From positions 14,964 to 78,963 of the forward strand of contig DFGW01000250.1 in assembly GCA_002372465.1 (NCBI GenBank): DNA of 64,000 nucleotides, given 5' to 3'. Of this stretch, positions 9,834 through 17,073 are shown in pieces. The stretch comes from Butyrivibrio sp. UBA3740 (lineage in GTDB: Bacteria > Bacillota > Clostridia > Lachnospirales > Lachnospiraceae). The notes below the pieces were generated by a model. It saw nothing but the letters and a program-made list of their open reading frames with translations, was not told the DNA's origin and did no database searches. Position numbers and translations under genes: made by a program. Position 1 is the first letter of the stretch. Each line of letters starts with the position of its first letter.

Positions 9834-9870
9834 GAAACAGGAGAGAACCTTTCCTAATATAATCAATAGT

Positions 9871-9900
9871 ATTGTAGCACGCGTAGTACTGGACTGTATA
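9871..9900 (-). promoter_or_regulatory. promoter of the OpgB-like gene
   Basis: Read on the minus strand: -35 TATACA (9900-9895), an 18-base spacer, and -10 TACAAT (9876-9871) preceded by TGC, an extended -10. The predicted start near 9864 gives a leader of about 30 bases. Confidence 0.5.
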
Positions 9901-9949
9901 TATACATCAGGAGATTTCGGAATTGAGTGTGAATTATGAAATCTATATG

Positions 9950-9958
9950 TGTTAGAAT
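9950..9958 (+). promoter_or_regulatory. extended -10 promoter of the GtrII-like gene
   Basis: TGT-TAGAAT forms an extended -10, with only a weak -35 match 17 bases upstream. It faces away from the minus-strand promoter, so the 167-bp gap is a divergent control region. Confidence 0.4.
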
Positions 9959-10000
9959 AGGTGTCAGTGAATAAAAAGAAAAGCAGAGGGACTATAAATA

Positions 10001-11512
10001 ATGCAACGGCTAATGGAAAAGAAATATATATTAGGTTCTTTGTTTTTTAATATAATTACAATGTTTGTCTTCTTTGGGGGACTTATTCGAAAGTCTTTCA
10101 ATGCAGATACCATCACCTATATGGTGTACACATATGATGATATATGGGTTCAGGTTGGTGATGGAAGATACCTTGTAGCGCTGTACGATTTTATTCTTTA
10201 TAAGTTGATGGTAAGGGCTACAGATTTTATTCCGCTTTGTATTGCAGTGTCAATTATCCTGTTTGCTGCTACTTCAACTATTATTCAATTGCTTTTTAGA
10301 GAATTTCTTAAGTCTGAAAACATCATAGTTACAGTCGGATATTATTGTGCATTGGGGATGGCTTTCACCAATGTTCTGTTCATCGAATATCTTATGTTCC
10401 CGGAGGTGGTACTTCCATATTCTGTTGGTTATCTGGCCGCGGCAATTGGAGTATATTGTTTTGCAAAAGATAGGAAGATAGTATCCTTTTTATTGTTTTT
10501 ATTAGGGGCATGCGCTTATCAGATAACGGTGGTTTATTCTGCTATTGTTCTGGCTTTTTATTATATGCTCTTAAATCGTTTTCATTGGAGTAAAAAGGCA
10601 TTTGTTGAAGAAGTGTTAGCGTTTGCACTCCCCCTTTGTGCCGGAGTCATCAACATGAAGTTTATAAAGCTTCTGGGTTTAATCATTCCGCAGTTTGCCT
10701 TCAGAAAACGTGCTTCAACGAAATCGCTTCTTGGGAAAATACCTGAGGTTATGGAAAGCCTTTTCTCTTTTTTGAAGGATTCTTTTACCTTGCTGCCAAG
10801 TATATATTTACCTGCACTTTTTACCTTAATATTCCTGATTTGTGCTATTGTTGTAATCGTAAAAAGTAAAAGTGGATTTGGCTTGTTATATTACATCATC
10901 ATTCTTTTAGGAGCTTTGATTACTCTTTTTGTTATTCCGGTTCTTGGAAAGAAATACAATTTTCCGCCCAGAATGTCCTATGGTTTATATCTGATTCAAG
11001 GTATGTTGGCAGTTACTTTAATGGCTACAATGAGTGCGGATGGGATCAGCCTGCCAATACTCGGGGCGGAAAAAGAAGCTTGCCTTAAGGTGGCATCTAT
11101 AGTCGTGTTTGGTTATGTCTGGGTGCAGCTATTGTTCTGCAGCTTCATTATTTCCGGAAGGCTCATATCCAATACTCTGGATAGGACCTACGCAAAGATG
11201 ATCGTTAACGAGATTGAAAAGTACGAGGAAGAGACAGGGAAGGCGGTTCTTTACTTCGCAGCTCAAAATGATACCTATGCTCCGGCCTACTATGATGAGA
11301 GCAGGCTTCACTATGGACAGATCAATGAAAGAGCCCTTGGACAGACCACCAGAACTTTGCTGGAAGCTGTGGAGGGGAGGCACTTTGAGGCACCTGAAGA
11401 AGATACCTCGGCAGTTTTTGACAAGTATTTCGGGGACAGAAACTGGGATAGCTTCGATCTCGAGGAACAACTGGTTATAATTGATGACACGGCGTACCTT
11501 TGCGTGTATTAA
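10001..11512 (+). CDS. GtrII-like membrane glucosyltransferase
   Basis: A 503-residue multi-pass protein with about ten hydrophobic segments and a soluble acidic C-terminal tail of about 120 residues. The first outer loop has acidic residues (Asp36, Asp46, Asp47) and 'VGDGRYL'. The pattern 'GACAYQITVVYSAIVL' in the middle is typical of the GtrII family that adds glucosyl groups to O-antigens from a polyprenyl-phosphate donor. Family assignment rests on pattern recognition, and the sugar is unknown. The Shine-Dalgarno AGAGGG is 10 bases from the ATG. Base composition changes inside this gene: AT-rich up to about 11.0 kb, then clearly more GC-rich, like the genes that follow. Confidence 0.68.
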   Translation: MQRLMEKKYILGSLFFNIITMFVFFGGLIRKSFNADTITYMVYTYDDIWVQVGDGRYLVALYDFILYKLMVRATDFIPLCIAVSIILFAATSTIIQLLFREFLKSENIIVTVGYYCALGMAFTNVLFIEYLMFPEVVLPYSVGYLAAAIGVYCFAKDRKIVSFLLFLLGACAYQITVVYSAIVLAFYYMLLNRFHWSKKAFVEEVLAFALPLCAGVINMKFIKLLGLIIPQFAFRKRASTKSLLGKIPEVMESLFSFLKDSFTLLPSIYLPALFTLIFLICAIVVIVKSKSGFGLLYYIIILLGALITLFVIPVLGKKYNFPPRMSYGLYLIQGMLAVTLMATMSADGISLPILGAEKEACLKVASIVVFGYVWVQLLFCSFIISGRLISNTLDRTYAKMIVNEIEKYEEETGKAVLYFAAQNDTYAPAYYDESRLHYGQINERALGQTTRTLLEAVEGRHFEAPEEDTSAVFDKYFGDRNWDSFDLEEQLVIIDDTAYLCVY

Positions 11513-11537
11513 GTTGCTTCCGAAAGGAACTTTATCC

Positions 11538-12692
11538 ATGAATATTATTTTTTTGAAGCTTTATATAACTAGTGAAGTGAATAATGCCTTCTACAACTCC
11601 CAGGAGATGGGGCTGGCAAAGGCACTGGTGGAGAAACACCCTGACCATCATGTGGATATTGTGCTTTTGGCCGATGGATCTTCTGCCCGTGAAGATTCTC
11701 AGGATGGGAGGATCGCCGTACACATCCTCCCGGCCAAGGGCTTTGGACACCACGGAATCATTAACCTGGACATCCTGAAGGACCTGAAGGCTGATCTGGT
11801 GCACCTTTTGGCGGACAACATGCTTTATGCTCCCCAGGTTATTGACTACTGCCTTAAGAATAATATCAAGTGCCACCTCTATATTGGGACGCTGTATACG
11901 GATAGCTCAAGCAGCCTGAAACAGACGGCTTCCAAGCTTATGATGACGCGGAACCTGGCTGCTTATAAAAAGGTCCCTGTTTATGCCAAGACGCCTTTTG
12001 TTCAGAAGCAGCTGAATGCCGCCGGTATAAAGGCAAAGCTTGCTCCTGTGGGACTGGATAAGGAAAGCCTGGTGCCTTCTGAGGGGGATGTTTTTGAGCT
12101 GCGTGAGCGCTATGGACTGCCCTTTGGCAAGAAGATTCTCTTGTATGTAGGACGTCTTGAAGAGTACAAACGCCCGCTGGAAGCGGTTGAGCTTTTGCGC
12201 AACCTGATGGACGGTGATGCGCTGGAAGAATCGGCTAATGCCGGTGAACACACCGACAGCTCTTTTCACCTTTTGATGATAGGCGATGGGGAACTGTCTC
12301 AGAGCCTGGATGAGCGCATAAAAGAGCTTGGACTTCAGGGAAGAGTCCGAAGGATCCCTAAGGTGCCCAATTCTGAGATGAAGGACATTTACAGAGCCTG
12401 CGACTTCTTTGTGAATTTCAACAGAGTTGAGATATACGGGATGGCTATTTTAGAAGCCATGGTTAATGGCTGCCCGGTTCTGGCCATGAGGGCGCCGGGG
12501 CCTGAATACCTTATCGATGATGGCAGGACGGGATTTCTGTGCGGATCGGATAAGGAGATGAGGCAGAAGATAGCCCTTTTAACCAGGGATGAAAACCTTA
12601 GGCGGGATATCACTGACAAGGCCAGGGACCATGTGGTGAATAACCTGACCTGGGAAAAGTGCGTTGAGGCCTTTGATGACTGGAATAACTGA
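11538..12692 (+). CDS. GT4 family glycosyltransferase
   Basis: A 384-residue GT-B-fold enzyme without membrane segments. Its C-terminal half holds 'LLYVGRLEEYKRPLEA' and the E-x7-E element 'EIYGMAILEAM' with Glu298 and Glu306, the retaining GT4 signature. The ATG at 11538 is preferred over an upstream in-frame ATG inside the previous gene, because GAAAGGAA lies about 8 bases before it. It follows the GtrII-like gene by 25 bp and shares its operon. It likely adds a sugar to a lipid-linked glycan in the cytoplasm. Donor and acceptor cannot be told. Confidence 0.88.
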   Translation: MNIIFLKLYITSEVNNAFYNSQEMGLAKALVEKHPDHHVDIVLLADGSSAREDSQDGRIAVHILPAKGFGHHGIINLDILKDLKADLVHLLADNMLYAPQVIDYCLKNNIKCHLYIGTLYTDSSSSLKQTASKLMMTRNLAAYKKVPVYAKTPFVQKQLNAAGIKAKLAPVGLDKESLVPSEGDVFELRERYGLPFGKKILLYVGRLEEYKRPLEAVELLRNLMDGDALEESANAGEHTDSSFHLLMIGDGELSQSLDERIKELGLQGRVRRIPKVPNSEMKDIYRACDFFVNFNRVEIYGMAILEAMVNGCPVLAMRAPGPEYLIDDGRTGFLCGSDKEMRQKIALLTRDENLRRDITDKARDHVVNNLTWEKCVEAFDDWNN

Positions 12693-12700
12693 CAGAATAA

Positions 12701-12709
12701 TGGTAAGAT
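12701..12709 (+). promoter_or_regulatory. possible extended -10 promoter before superoxide dismutase
   Basis: TGG-TAAGAT matches the extended -10 used elsewhere in this window, but the -35 region is poor. Readthrough from the GT4 gene is an alternative. Confidence 0.28.
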
Positions 12710-12761
12710 TTATTTACACTTTTATTATGGTTTCAGGATGAATATCCGGAAAGGGGCAGTT

Positions 12762-13385
12762 ATGTTTGAACAGGTTAAACTTACTTATGATGTTAACGGA
12801 CTTGAACCACAGATTGACCAGCTGACCATTGAGACTCACTATGGGAAGCATCATGCCACCTATACCAAGACCTTTAATGAACTTGCGGAAAAGGCAGGCC
12901 TTGCCGGCAAGTCTGCAGAAGAGATTTTGGGAAGCCTTGATAGCGTCGCAGATGAGACCCTCAGAAAGGGCCTGCGCAACCAGGGCGGCGGATATTATAA
13001 CCATAATCTTTATTTTTCTACACTGGCTCCTGCCACAACTGCTGCAAAGGTACCTACCGGGAAGCTCGCCGAGGCAATAGACAGAGACCTTGGTGGCCTT
13101 GAGGCAGCTATTGATGCTCTTTCCAAGGCTGCTGCAGGACAGTTTGGTTCCGGATGGTCCTTCCTTTCAGTGGACAAGGATGGGAAGCTTTATGTTACAG
13201 CATCTCCCAATCAGGACAACCCCATCAGTGAGGGCACAGGAAGAACTCCGATCCTGGCACTGGATGTCTGGGAGCACGCTTATTATCTGAAGTACAGGAA
13301 TCTTCGTCCCGATTATATCAAGGCGTTCTGGGAGATCCTTGACTGGAAGGTAGTATCTGACTTATATGATAAGGCCCTTGGTTAA
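12762..13385 (+). CDS. sodA: Fe/Mn superoxide dismutase
   Basis: A 207-residue cytosolic enzyme that converts superoxide to oxygen and hydrogen peroxide. The four metal ligands are visible: His in 'ETHYGKHHATY', His in 'GGYYNHNLYF', and Asp and His in 'LDVWEHAYYLKYRNLRPDYI'. Length and motif order are those of the family. Whether the metal is iron or manganese cannot be decided here. The ATG at 12762 has GGAAAGGGG six bases upstream. An earlier in-frame ATG at 12738 would place that ribosome-binding site inside the gene. It is the only stress gene among glycan genes, and its product suggests an anaerobe coping with oxygen exposure. Confidence 0.95.
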   Translation: MFEQVKLTYDVNGLEPQIDQLTIETHYGKHHATYTKTFNELAEKAGLAGKSAEEILGSLDSVADETLRKGLRNQGGGYYNHNLYFSTLAPATTAAKVPTGKLAEAIDRDLGGLEAAIDALSKAAAGQFGSGWSFLSVDKDGKLYVTASPNQDNPISEGTGRTPILALDVWEHAYYLKYRNLRPDYIKAFWEILDWKVVSDLYDKALG

Positions 13386-13394
13386 TTTAGACCC

Positions 13395-13423
13395 TTGGCT
13401 TTGACAGCGTTAAAGGCTATAAT
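13395..13423 (+). promoter_or_regulatory. promoter of the tagA - pseC-like - sugar transferase operon
   Basis: TTGGCT (-35), a 17-base spacer and a consensus TATAAT (-10). An adjacent TTGACA at 13401 is only 11 bases from the -10 and is not usable with it. Confidence 0.65.
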
Positions 13424-13425
13424 AC

Positions 13426-13464
13426 ATAGAGAAGGCTTATGCGTTCATGCGGAGGCCTTCTCTA
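13426..13464 (+). other. 11-bp stem-loop at the transcription start
   Basis: A perfect 11-bp inverted repeat, ATAGAGAAGGC / GCCTTCTCTAT, with a 17-base loop. It begins three bases after the -10 box, so the transcript from the promoter at 13395 would start within or just before it and carry a 5' hairpin. It could also be a U-less terminator for the dismutase gene, or an operator. Confidence 0.55.
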
Positions 13465-13495
13465 TAGTTATGTTTGGAATTGGAGATAAGGGGAT

Positions 13496-14257
13496 TTGAA
13501 TAAGCTGGAGAACAGGTGCGACCTGTTTGGAATTCAATATGTGGTGACAACTCTCAGCCAGGCCCAGAAGTACGTGGTCTCTCATGCTAAAGAGCTGTCG
13601 GGGAAATATATCTGTTTCTCCAACGTCCACACCACTGTTATGGCCAGAGAGCATGAGGATTACCGCGATGTTTTGAATGGAGCTGCTTTTGTGTTCCCGG
13701 ATGGAAATCCGATTGTAAGGCACCAGAGACGTTGCGGCTATAGAGATGCCATGAGAGTGGCAGGACCGGATTTTATGAGAGCCGTGTTCAACGCCTCCAG
13801 AGACGGAAGCGTTACGCACTACTTCTACGGCTCCAAGGAGAGCACCCTTGAGAAGCTCAAGAGAAATCTTGAGAGAGATTATCCGGGAATTGTGATCAAA
13901 GGTATGTTTTCACCTCCCTTCAGGGAAATTTCTTCCCAGGAGGATGAAGAGTATGTTAATATGATAAATGCTGCCGGGGCTGATTTTGTTTGGGTAGGTC
14001 TTGGAGCGCCCAAGCAGGAGAAATGGATGAAGGCCCATGAAGGCCTTATAAACGGCGTTATGATGGGCGTTGGTGCCGGTTTTGATTTCCATGCAGGAAC
14101 TATTCGTCGTGCGCCTGTCTGGATTCAGAAGATTGGATTTGAGTGGCTTTACAGGATGTTCCAGGATCCAAGGAGACTTATCAGAAGGTACGTTGTTACT
14201 AACACCAAGTATGCCTGGTATCTGATGAAAGCTCGCAAGGAAGCTAAAAAGGCCTAA
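13496..14257 (+). CDS. WecG/TagA/CpsF family glycosyltransferase (GT26)
   Basis: A 253-residue enzyme of the family that adds N-acetylmannosamine or a related uronic acid to an undecaprenyl-diphosphate-linked sugar, the committed step of wall teichoic acid or common-antigen linkage units. The family's conserved blocks are present in order: 'FPDGNPIV', then 'VWVGLGAPKQEKWM', then 'GVGAGFDFHAG'. The C-terminal basic stretch is where this family docks on the membrane. The start is a TTG, chosen because GGAGATAAGGGG lies directly upstream and the nearby ATG at 13470 is out of frame. It is the first gene of a three-gene operon. The exact sugar is not readable. Confidence 0.88.
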   Translation: MNKLENRCDLFGIQYVVTTLSQAQKYVVSHAKELSGKYICFSNVHTTVMAREHEDYRDVLNGAAFVFPDGNPIVRHQRRCGYRDAMRVAGPDFMRAVFNASRDGSVTHYFYGSKESTLEKLKRNLERDYPGIVIKGMFSPPFREISSQEDEEYVNMINAAGADFVWVGLGAPKQEKWMKAHEGLINGVMMGVGAGFDFHAGTIRRAPVWIQKIGFEWLYRMFQDPRRLIRRYVVTNTKYAWYLMKARKEAKKA

Positions 14258-14289
14258 GGTGTGTGCTTTGGCCTTGAGGAAGGATATAA

Positions 14290-15483
14290 ATGGAGAAACT
14301 TGCAATACAGGGTGGAAGCCCTGTGAGAGATAAGAAAATATTTTACGGCCGTCAGTGGATCGGAGACGACGATGTAAAGGTGGTTGCAGATGCCCTTAAG
14401 GGAGATCTTATCACCTGCGGACCTTATGTTGACGAGCTTGAGAAGGAGCTTTGCAAGGTTACCGGGGCTAAGTTCGCTGTAGCTGTATGTAACGGTACAG
14501 CTGCTCTTCACTGCGCTGCCATTGCTGCAGGCCTTGGAGAAGGGGATGAGGTTATTACAACGCCCCTTACTTTTGCTGCTTCTGCCAACTGTGCACGCTA
14601 CGTTGGCGCTATGCCTGTTTTTGCTGATGTTGTGCCTGAGACTTATAATATTGATCCTGATTCTATTGAGAAAAGCATTACAGACAAGACCAGGGCTGTT
14701 GTAGCTGTGGATTTCACGGGACAGGCTGTTGAGCATGACAGGATAGCCGGGATCTGCAAGGAGCATGGACTTACCTTTATCATTGATGGAGCCCATGCCA
14801 TTGGCACTAAGTACAAGGGCCAGCCTGAAGGCTCTTTAGCTGATATGACCTGCTTTTCCTTCCATCCGGTTAAGACCATTACTTCCGGAGAGGGAGGTGC
14901 TATTACGACCAATGATCCTGAGCTTTACAGGAAGCTTCGACTTGCCTCTCAGCACGGAATCGTGAGGAACCCGTCTGAGTATGTGGAAGAGCCTGAGGGA
15001 CCATGGGTTTATGAGATGCAGGAGCTGGGCTTTAACTATCGCATGACCGATTTCCAGGCAGCTCTTTTGATAAGTCAGCTTAAAAAGCTTACGGCATTTT
15101 CTGATCGCCGCAAGGAGATCGTTCGCCGCTATAACGAGGCTTTTGCTGATCTTCCTGAGATCATTGTCCAGCAGGAGATTCCGGAGAGCGACACCACTAG
15201 GCATCTGTACATTATCCAGCTCGATCTGGATAAGCTTACCTGTACCCGCCGTGAGTTCTTTGATGCCATGTCTGCAGAGAATGTCCAGTGCCAGGTTCAT
15301 TATGTGCCTGTCTACTGGTTTCCGTATTATCAGAAGCTTGGCTTTAAGAAGGGCCTGTGCCCTGTAGCCGAAGGGATTTACAAGGGAATCATGAGTATAC
15401 CTCTTTATCCTATGATGACAGACGAGGATGTGGAGGATGTAATTCATGCAGTGAAAAAAGTTGTGGAAGCATATAGAAAGTGA
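14290..15483 (+). CDS. pseC: PseC-like UDP-amino-sugar aminotransferase (DegT/DnrJ/EryC1/StrS)
   Basis: A 397-residue PLP enzyme. It shows 'TTPLTFAASANCA', 'DGAHAIGTKYKG' and 'FSFHPVKTITSGEGGA', with the PLP-binding Lys at 195. These blocks resemble UDP-4-amino-4,6-dideoxy-N-acetyl-beta-L-altrosamine transaminase, which makes the second intermediate of pseudaminic acid. The partner genes pseB, pseH, pseG, pseI and pseF are not in this window. The product may therefore be a 4-amino-4,6-dideoxy sugar used directly, or the rest lies elsewhere. It sits between a GT26 gene and a sugar-phosphate transferase gene, so it probably supplies a repeat-unit sugar. The DegT family call is firm. The PseC assignment is moderate. 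Confidence 0.8.
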   Translation: MEKLAIQGGSPVRDKKIFYGRQWIGDDDVKVVADALKGDLITCGPYVDELEKELCKVTGAKFAVAVCNGTAALHCAAIAAGLGEGDEVITTPLTFAASANCARYVGAMPVFADVVPETYNIDPDSIEKSITDKTRAVVAVDFTGQAVEHDRIAGICKEHGLTFIIDGAHAIGTKYKGQPEGSLADMTCFSFHPVKTITSGEGGAITTNDPELYRKLRLASQHGIVRNPSEYVEEPEGPWVYEMQELGFNYRMTDFQAALLISQLKKLTAFSDRRKEIVRRYNEAFADLPEIIVQQEIPESDTTRHLYIIQLDLDKLTCTRREFFDAMSAENVQCQVHYVPVYWFPYYQKLGFKKGLCPVAEGIYKGIMSIPLYPMMTDEDVEDVIHAVKKVVEAYRK

Positions 15484-15490
15484 AACGGGG

Positions 15491-16915
15491 ATGAATCAGA
15501 AGTATAAGACTTTTCAAACGTATATGTTGTGGGGAATTGATATGGTGTGTATCATTGCATCATACTTTTTTACCACGTGGCTGCGATACAATGACAGGAG
15601 GGATTACGGTGACAAGACCCTGCATTACATGGTCTGCGTGATCTTTCTTCTTGTGTGCTCTATTTATACCTTCCTGGCGGATTGGAACAGGGATTTTGTT
15701 ATCCGTGGCTATGTAAAAGAGCTTTTTTATGTATTGCGATTTATTGCCGTTATGGTGCTGGCGACTCTGGTAGTCGTTTATTTCCTTGACTGGACCAGGA
15801 TCCTTTCAAGGTTTGTTATCGGTAACTTTATCTGGATCGATATTCTTATAACCTACATCGGAAGATGTCTTTTCAAGAAACTTTTAAGAGGACACATTAC
15901 CAGCGAGAACAATGTTACCAGAGTTGTGGTGGTTTCCGAGAAAGAGTATATGGAGAGCACCATAAAGCGCATCCTGGAGCTTGGAGAGAGGGTTGGCTAC
16001 AAGGTAGTCAGGGCTTACTGCACGGACTGTGACGGGCCTAAGGATGAAAAGTGGTACGTGGGTGATGTCCATGTTCACTATGGCATTCAGGATCTTACAT
16101 CAAGGCTTATCACCGATCCTTTTGATGAGGTCTTCTTTAATACTCCCCACATTCCTCAGGGAGAGCTTGAGGATACCATACTTGGTTTCGAGGAGATGGG
16201 TATCACAACTCACTACTCTCTGGAGCTTCCCAGTGTTGGAATAGCCAATGCACAGGCTGAGGACTTTTTGGATTATCCGGTTCTGACCTATTCCATGAAC
16301 AGGACCAGCTATAAGAGGCTGTTTATAAAGAGATTTTTCGATATCATCGGTGGATTTGTGGGACTTGTGCTGACAGGTATCATCACACTGTTTCTGGCAC
16401 CTGTCATCAAACTTGATTCCCCCGGCCCGGTTTTCTTTTCCCAGACCAGAGTCGGCAAGAACGGAAGACGTTTTAAGATCTACAAGTTCAGATCCATGTA
16501 CATTGATGCTGAGGAGCGCAAGAAGGAGCTTGAGGCCCAGAACGAGATGAAGGGTCTTATGTTCAAGATGGAGAATGACCCACGAGTTACCAAGGTTGGT
16601 GCATTTATCCGTAAGACCAGTCTTGATGAATTCCCTCAGTTTTTGAACGTCCTTAAAGGTGAGATGAGTCTTGTTGGAACCCGTCCCCCAACAGAGGCGG
16701 AGTTTGAGCAGTACAACGAGCATTACAGAAGGCGTCTGTCCATGACTCCGGGCCTTACCGGCCTTTGGCAGATCAGTGGGCGAAGCGACATCATGGACTT
16801 CGATGAGGTAGTAAGACTTGACCTTAAGTACATCGACAACTGGAGTCTTATGGAGGATGTAAAGATAATCCTTATGACTGTTGGTGTCGTGATCTTTGGT
16901 AAAGGCGCAAAATAA
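15491..16915 (+). CDS. undecaprenyl-phosphate sugar phosphotransferase (WbaP/WcaJ-like)
   Basis: A 474-residue polyprenol-phosphate hexose-1-phosphate transferase. The N-terminus has four hydrophobic segments, and a nucleotide-fold region follows. The C-terminal catalytic domain starts at 'KRFFDIIGGFVGLV' and contains 'SPGPVFFSQTRVGKNGR', 'YKFRSM', 'TSLDEFPQFLNVLKGEMSLVG', 'TRPPTEAE' and 'PGLTGLWQISGRS'. It loads the first sugar phosphate on the lipid carrier and so starts a repeat unit at the inner membrane face. It is the only such initiator in the window. The start is uncertain: ATG at 15491, just after the previous stop, or a TTG at 15461 overlapping that gene. A strong terminator follows, closing the operon. 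Confidence 0.9.
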   Translation: MNQKYKTFQTYMLWGIDMVCIIASYFFTTWLRYNDRRDYGDKTLHYMVCVIFLLVCSIYTFLADWNRDFVIRGYVKELFYVLRFIAVMVLATLVVVYFLDWTRILSRFVIGNFIWIDILITYIGRCLFKKLLRGHITSENNVTRVVVVSEKEYMESTIKRILELGERVGYKVVRAYCTDCDGPKDEKWYVGDVHVHYGIQDLTSRLITDPFDEVFFNTPHIPQGELEDTILGFEEMGITTHYSLELPSVGIANAQAEDFLDYPVLTYSMNRTSYKRLFIKRFFDIIGGFVGLVLTGIITLFLAPVIKLDSPGPVFFSQTRVGKNGRRFKIYKFRSMYIDAEERKKELEAQNEMKGLMFKMENDPRVTKVGAFIRKTSLDEFPQFLNVLKGEMSLVGTRPPTEAEFEQYNEHYRRRLSMTPGLTGLWQISGRSDIMDFDEVVRLDLKYIDNWSLMEDVKIILMTVGVVIFGKGAK

Positions 16916-16930
16916 ACATAAGGAAACCAG

Positions 16931-16978
16931 GCACTCCGAAAGCGCCCCTATAAAGGGCTGTTTCCGGGGTGTTTTTTT
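16931..16978 (+). terminator. rho-independent terminator of the sugar transferase operon
   Basis: A GC-rich imperfect hairpin (CACTCCG pairing with CGGGGTG, inner GCCC/GGGC) is followed by seven Ts. Confidence 0.85.
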
Positions 16979-17021
16979 ATGCTTTTTTAATTATATGTCG
17001 CCCTGTTTAGTGAGATAATAA

Positions 17022-17030
17022 TGGTACACT
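17022..17030 (+). promoter_or_regulatory. possible extended -10 promoter of the giant surface protein gene
   Basis: TGG-TACACT lies 43 bases before the chosen ATG. The -35 region is weak. A GATAAT at 17014 is an alternative -10. A promoter must be in this gap because a terminator precedes it. Confidence 0.35.
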
Positions 17031-17073
17031 TTGGAACGTGATTACGTTAGGTTTCATGAAATGGAGGGCGGTT

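Noticed and set aside
9834-9866. TTG at 9866 as start of the OpgB-like protein
   Set aside because: It lies upstream of the predicted transcription start and has no Shine-Dalgarno sequence; the ATG at 9833 fits better.
13401-13423. TTGACA at 13401 as -35 of the tagA operon promoter
   Set aside because: The spacer to TATAAT would be only 11 bases. TTGGCT at 13395 gives the correct 17.
14836-15447. Minus-strand open frame across the PseC-like gene
   Set aside because: Shadow frame; the plus-strand protein has all PLP-enzyme blocks.
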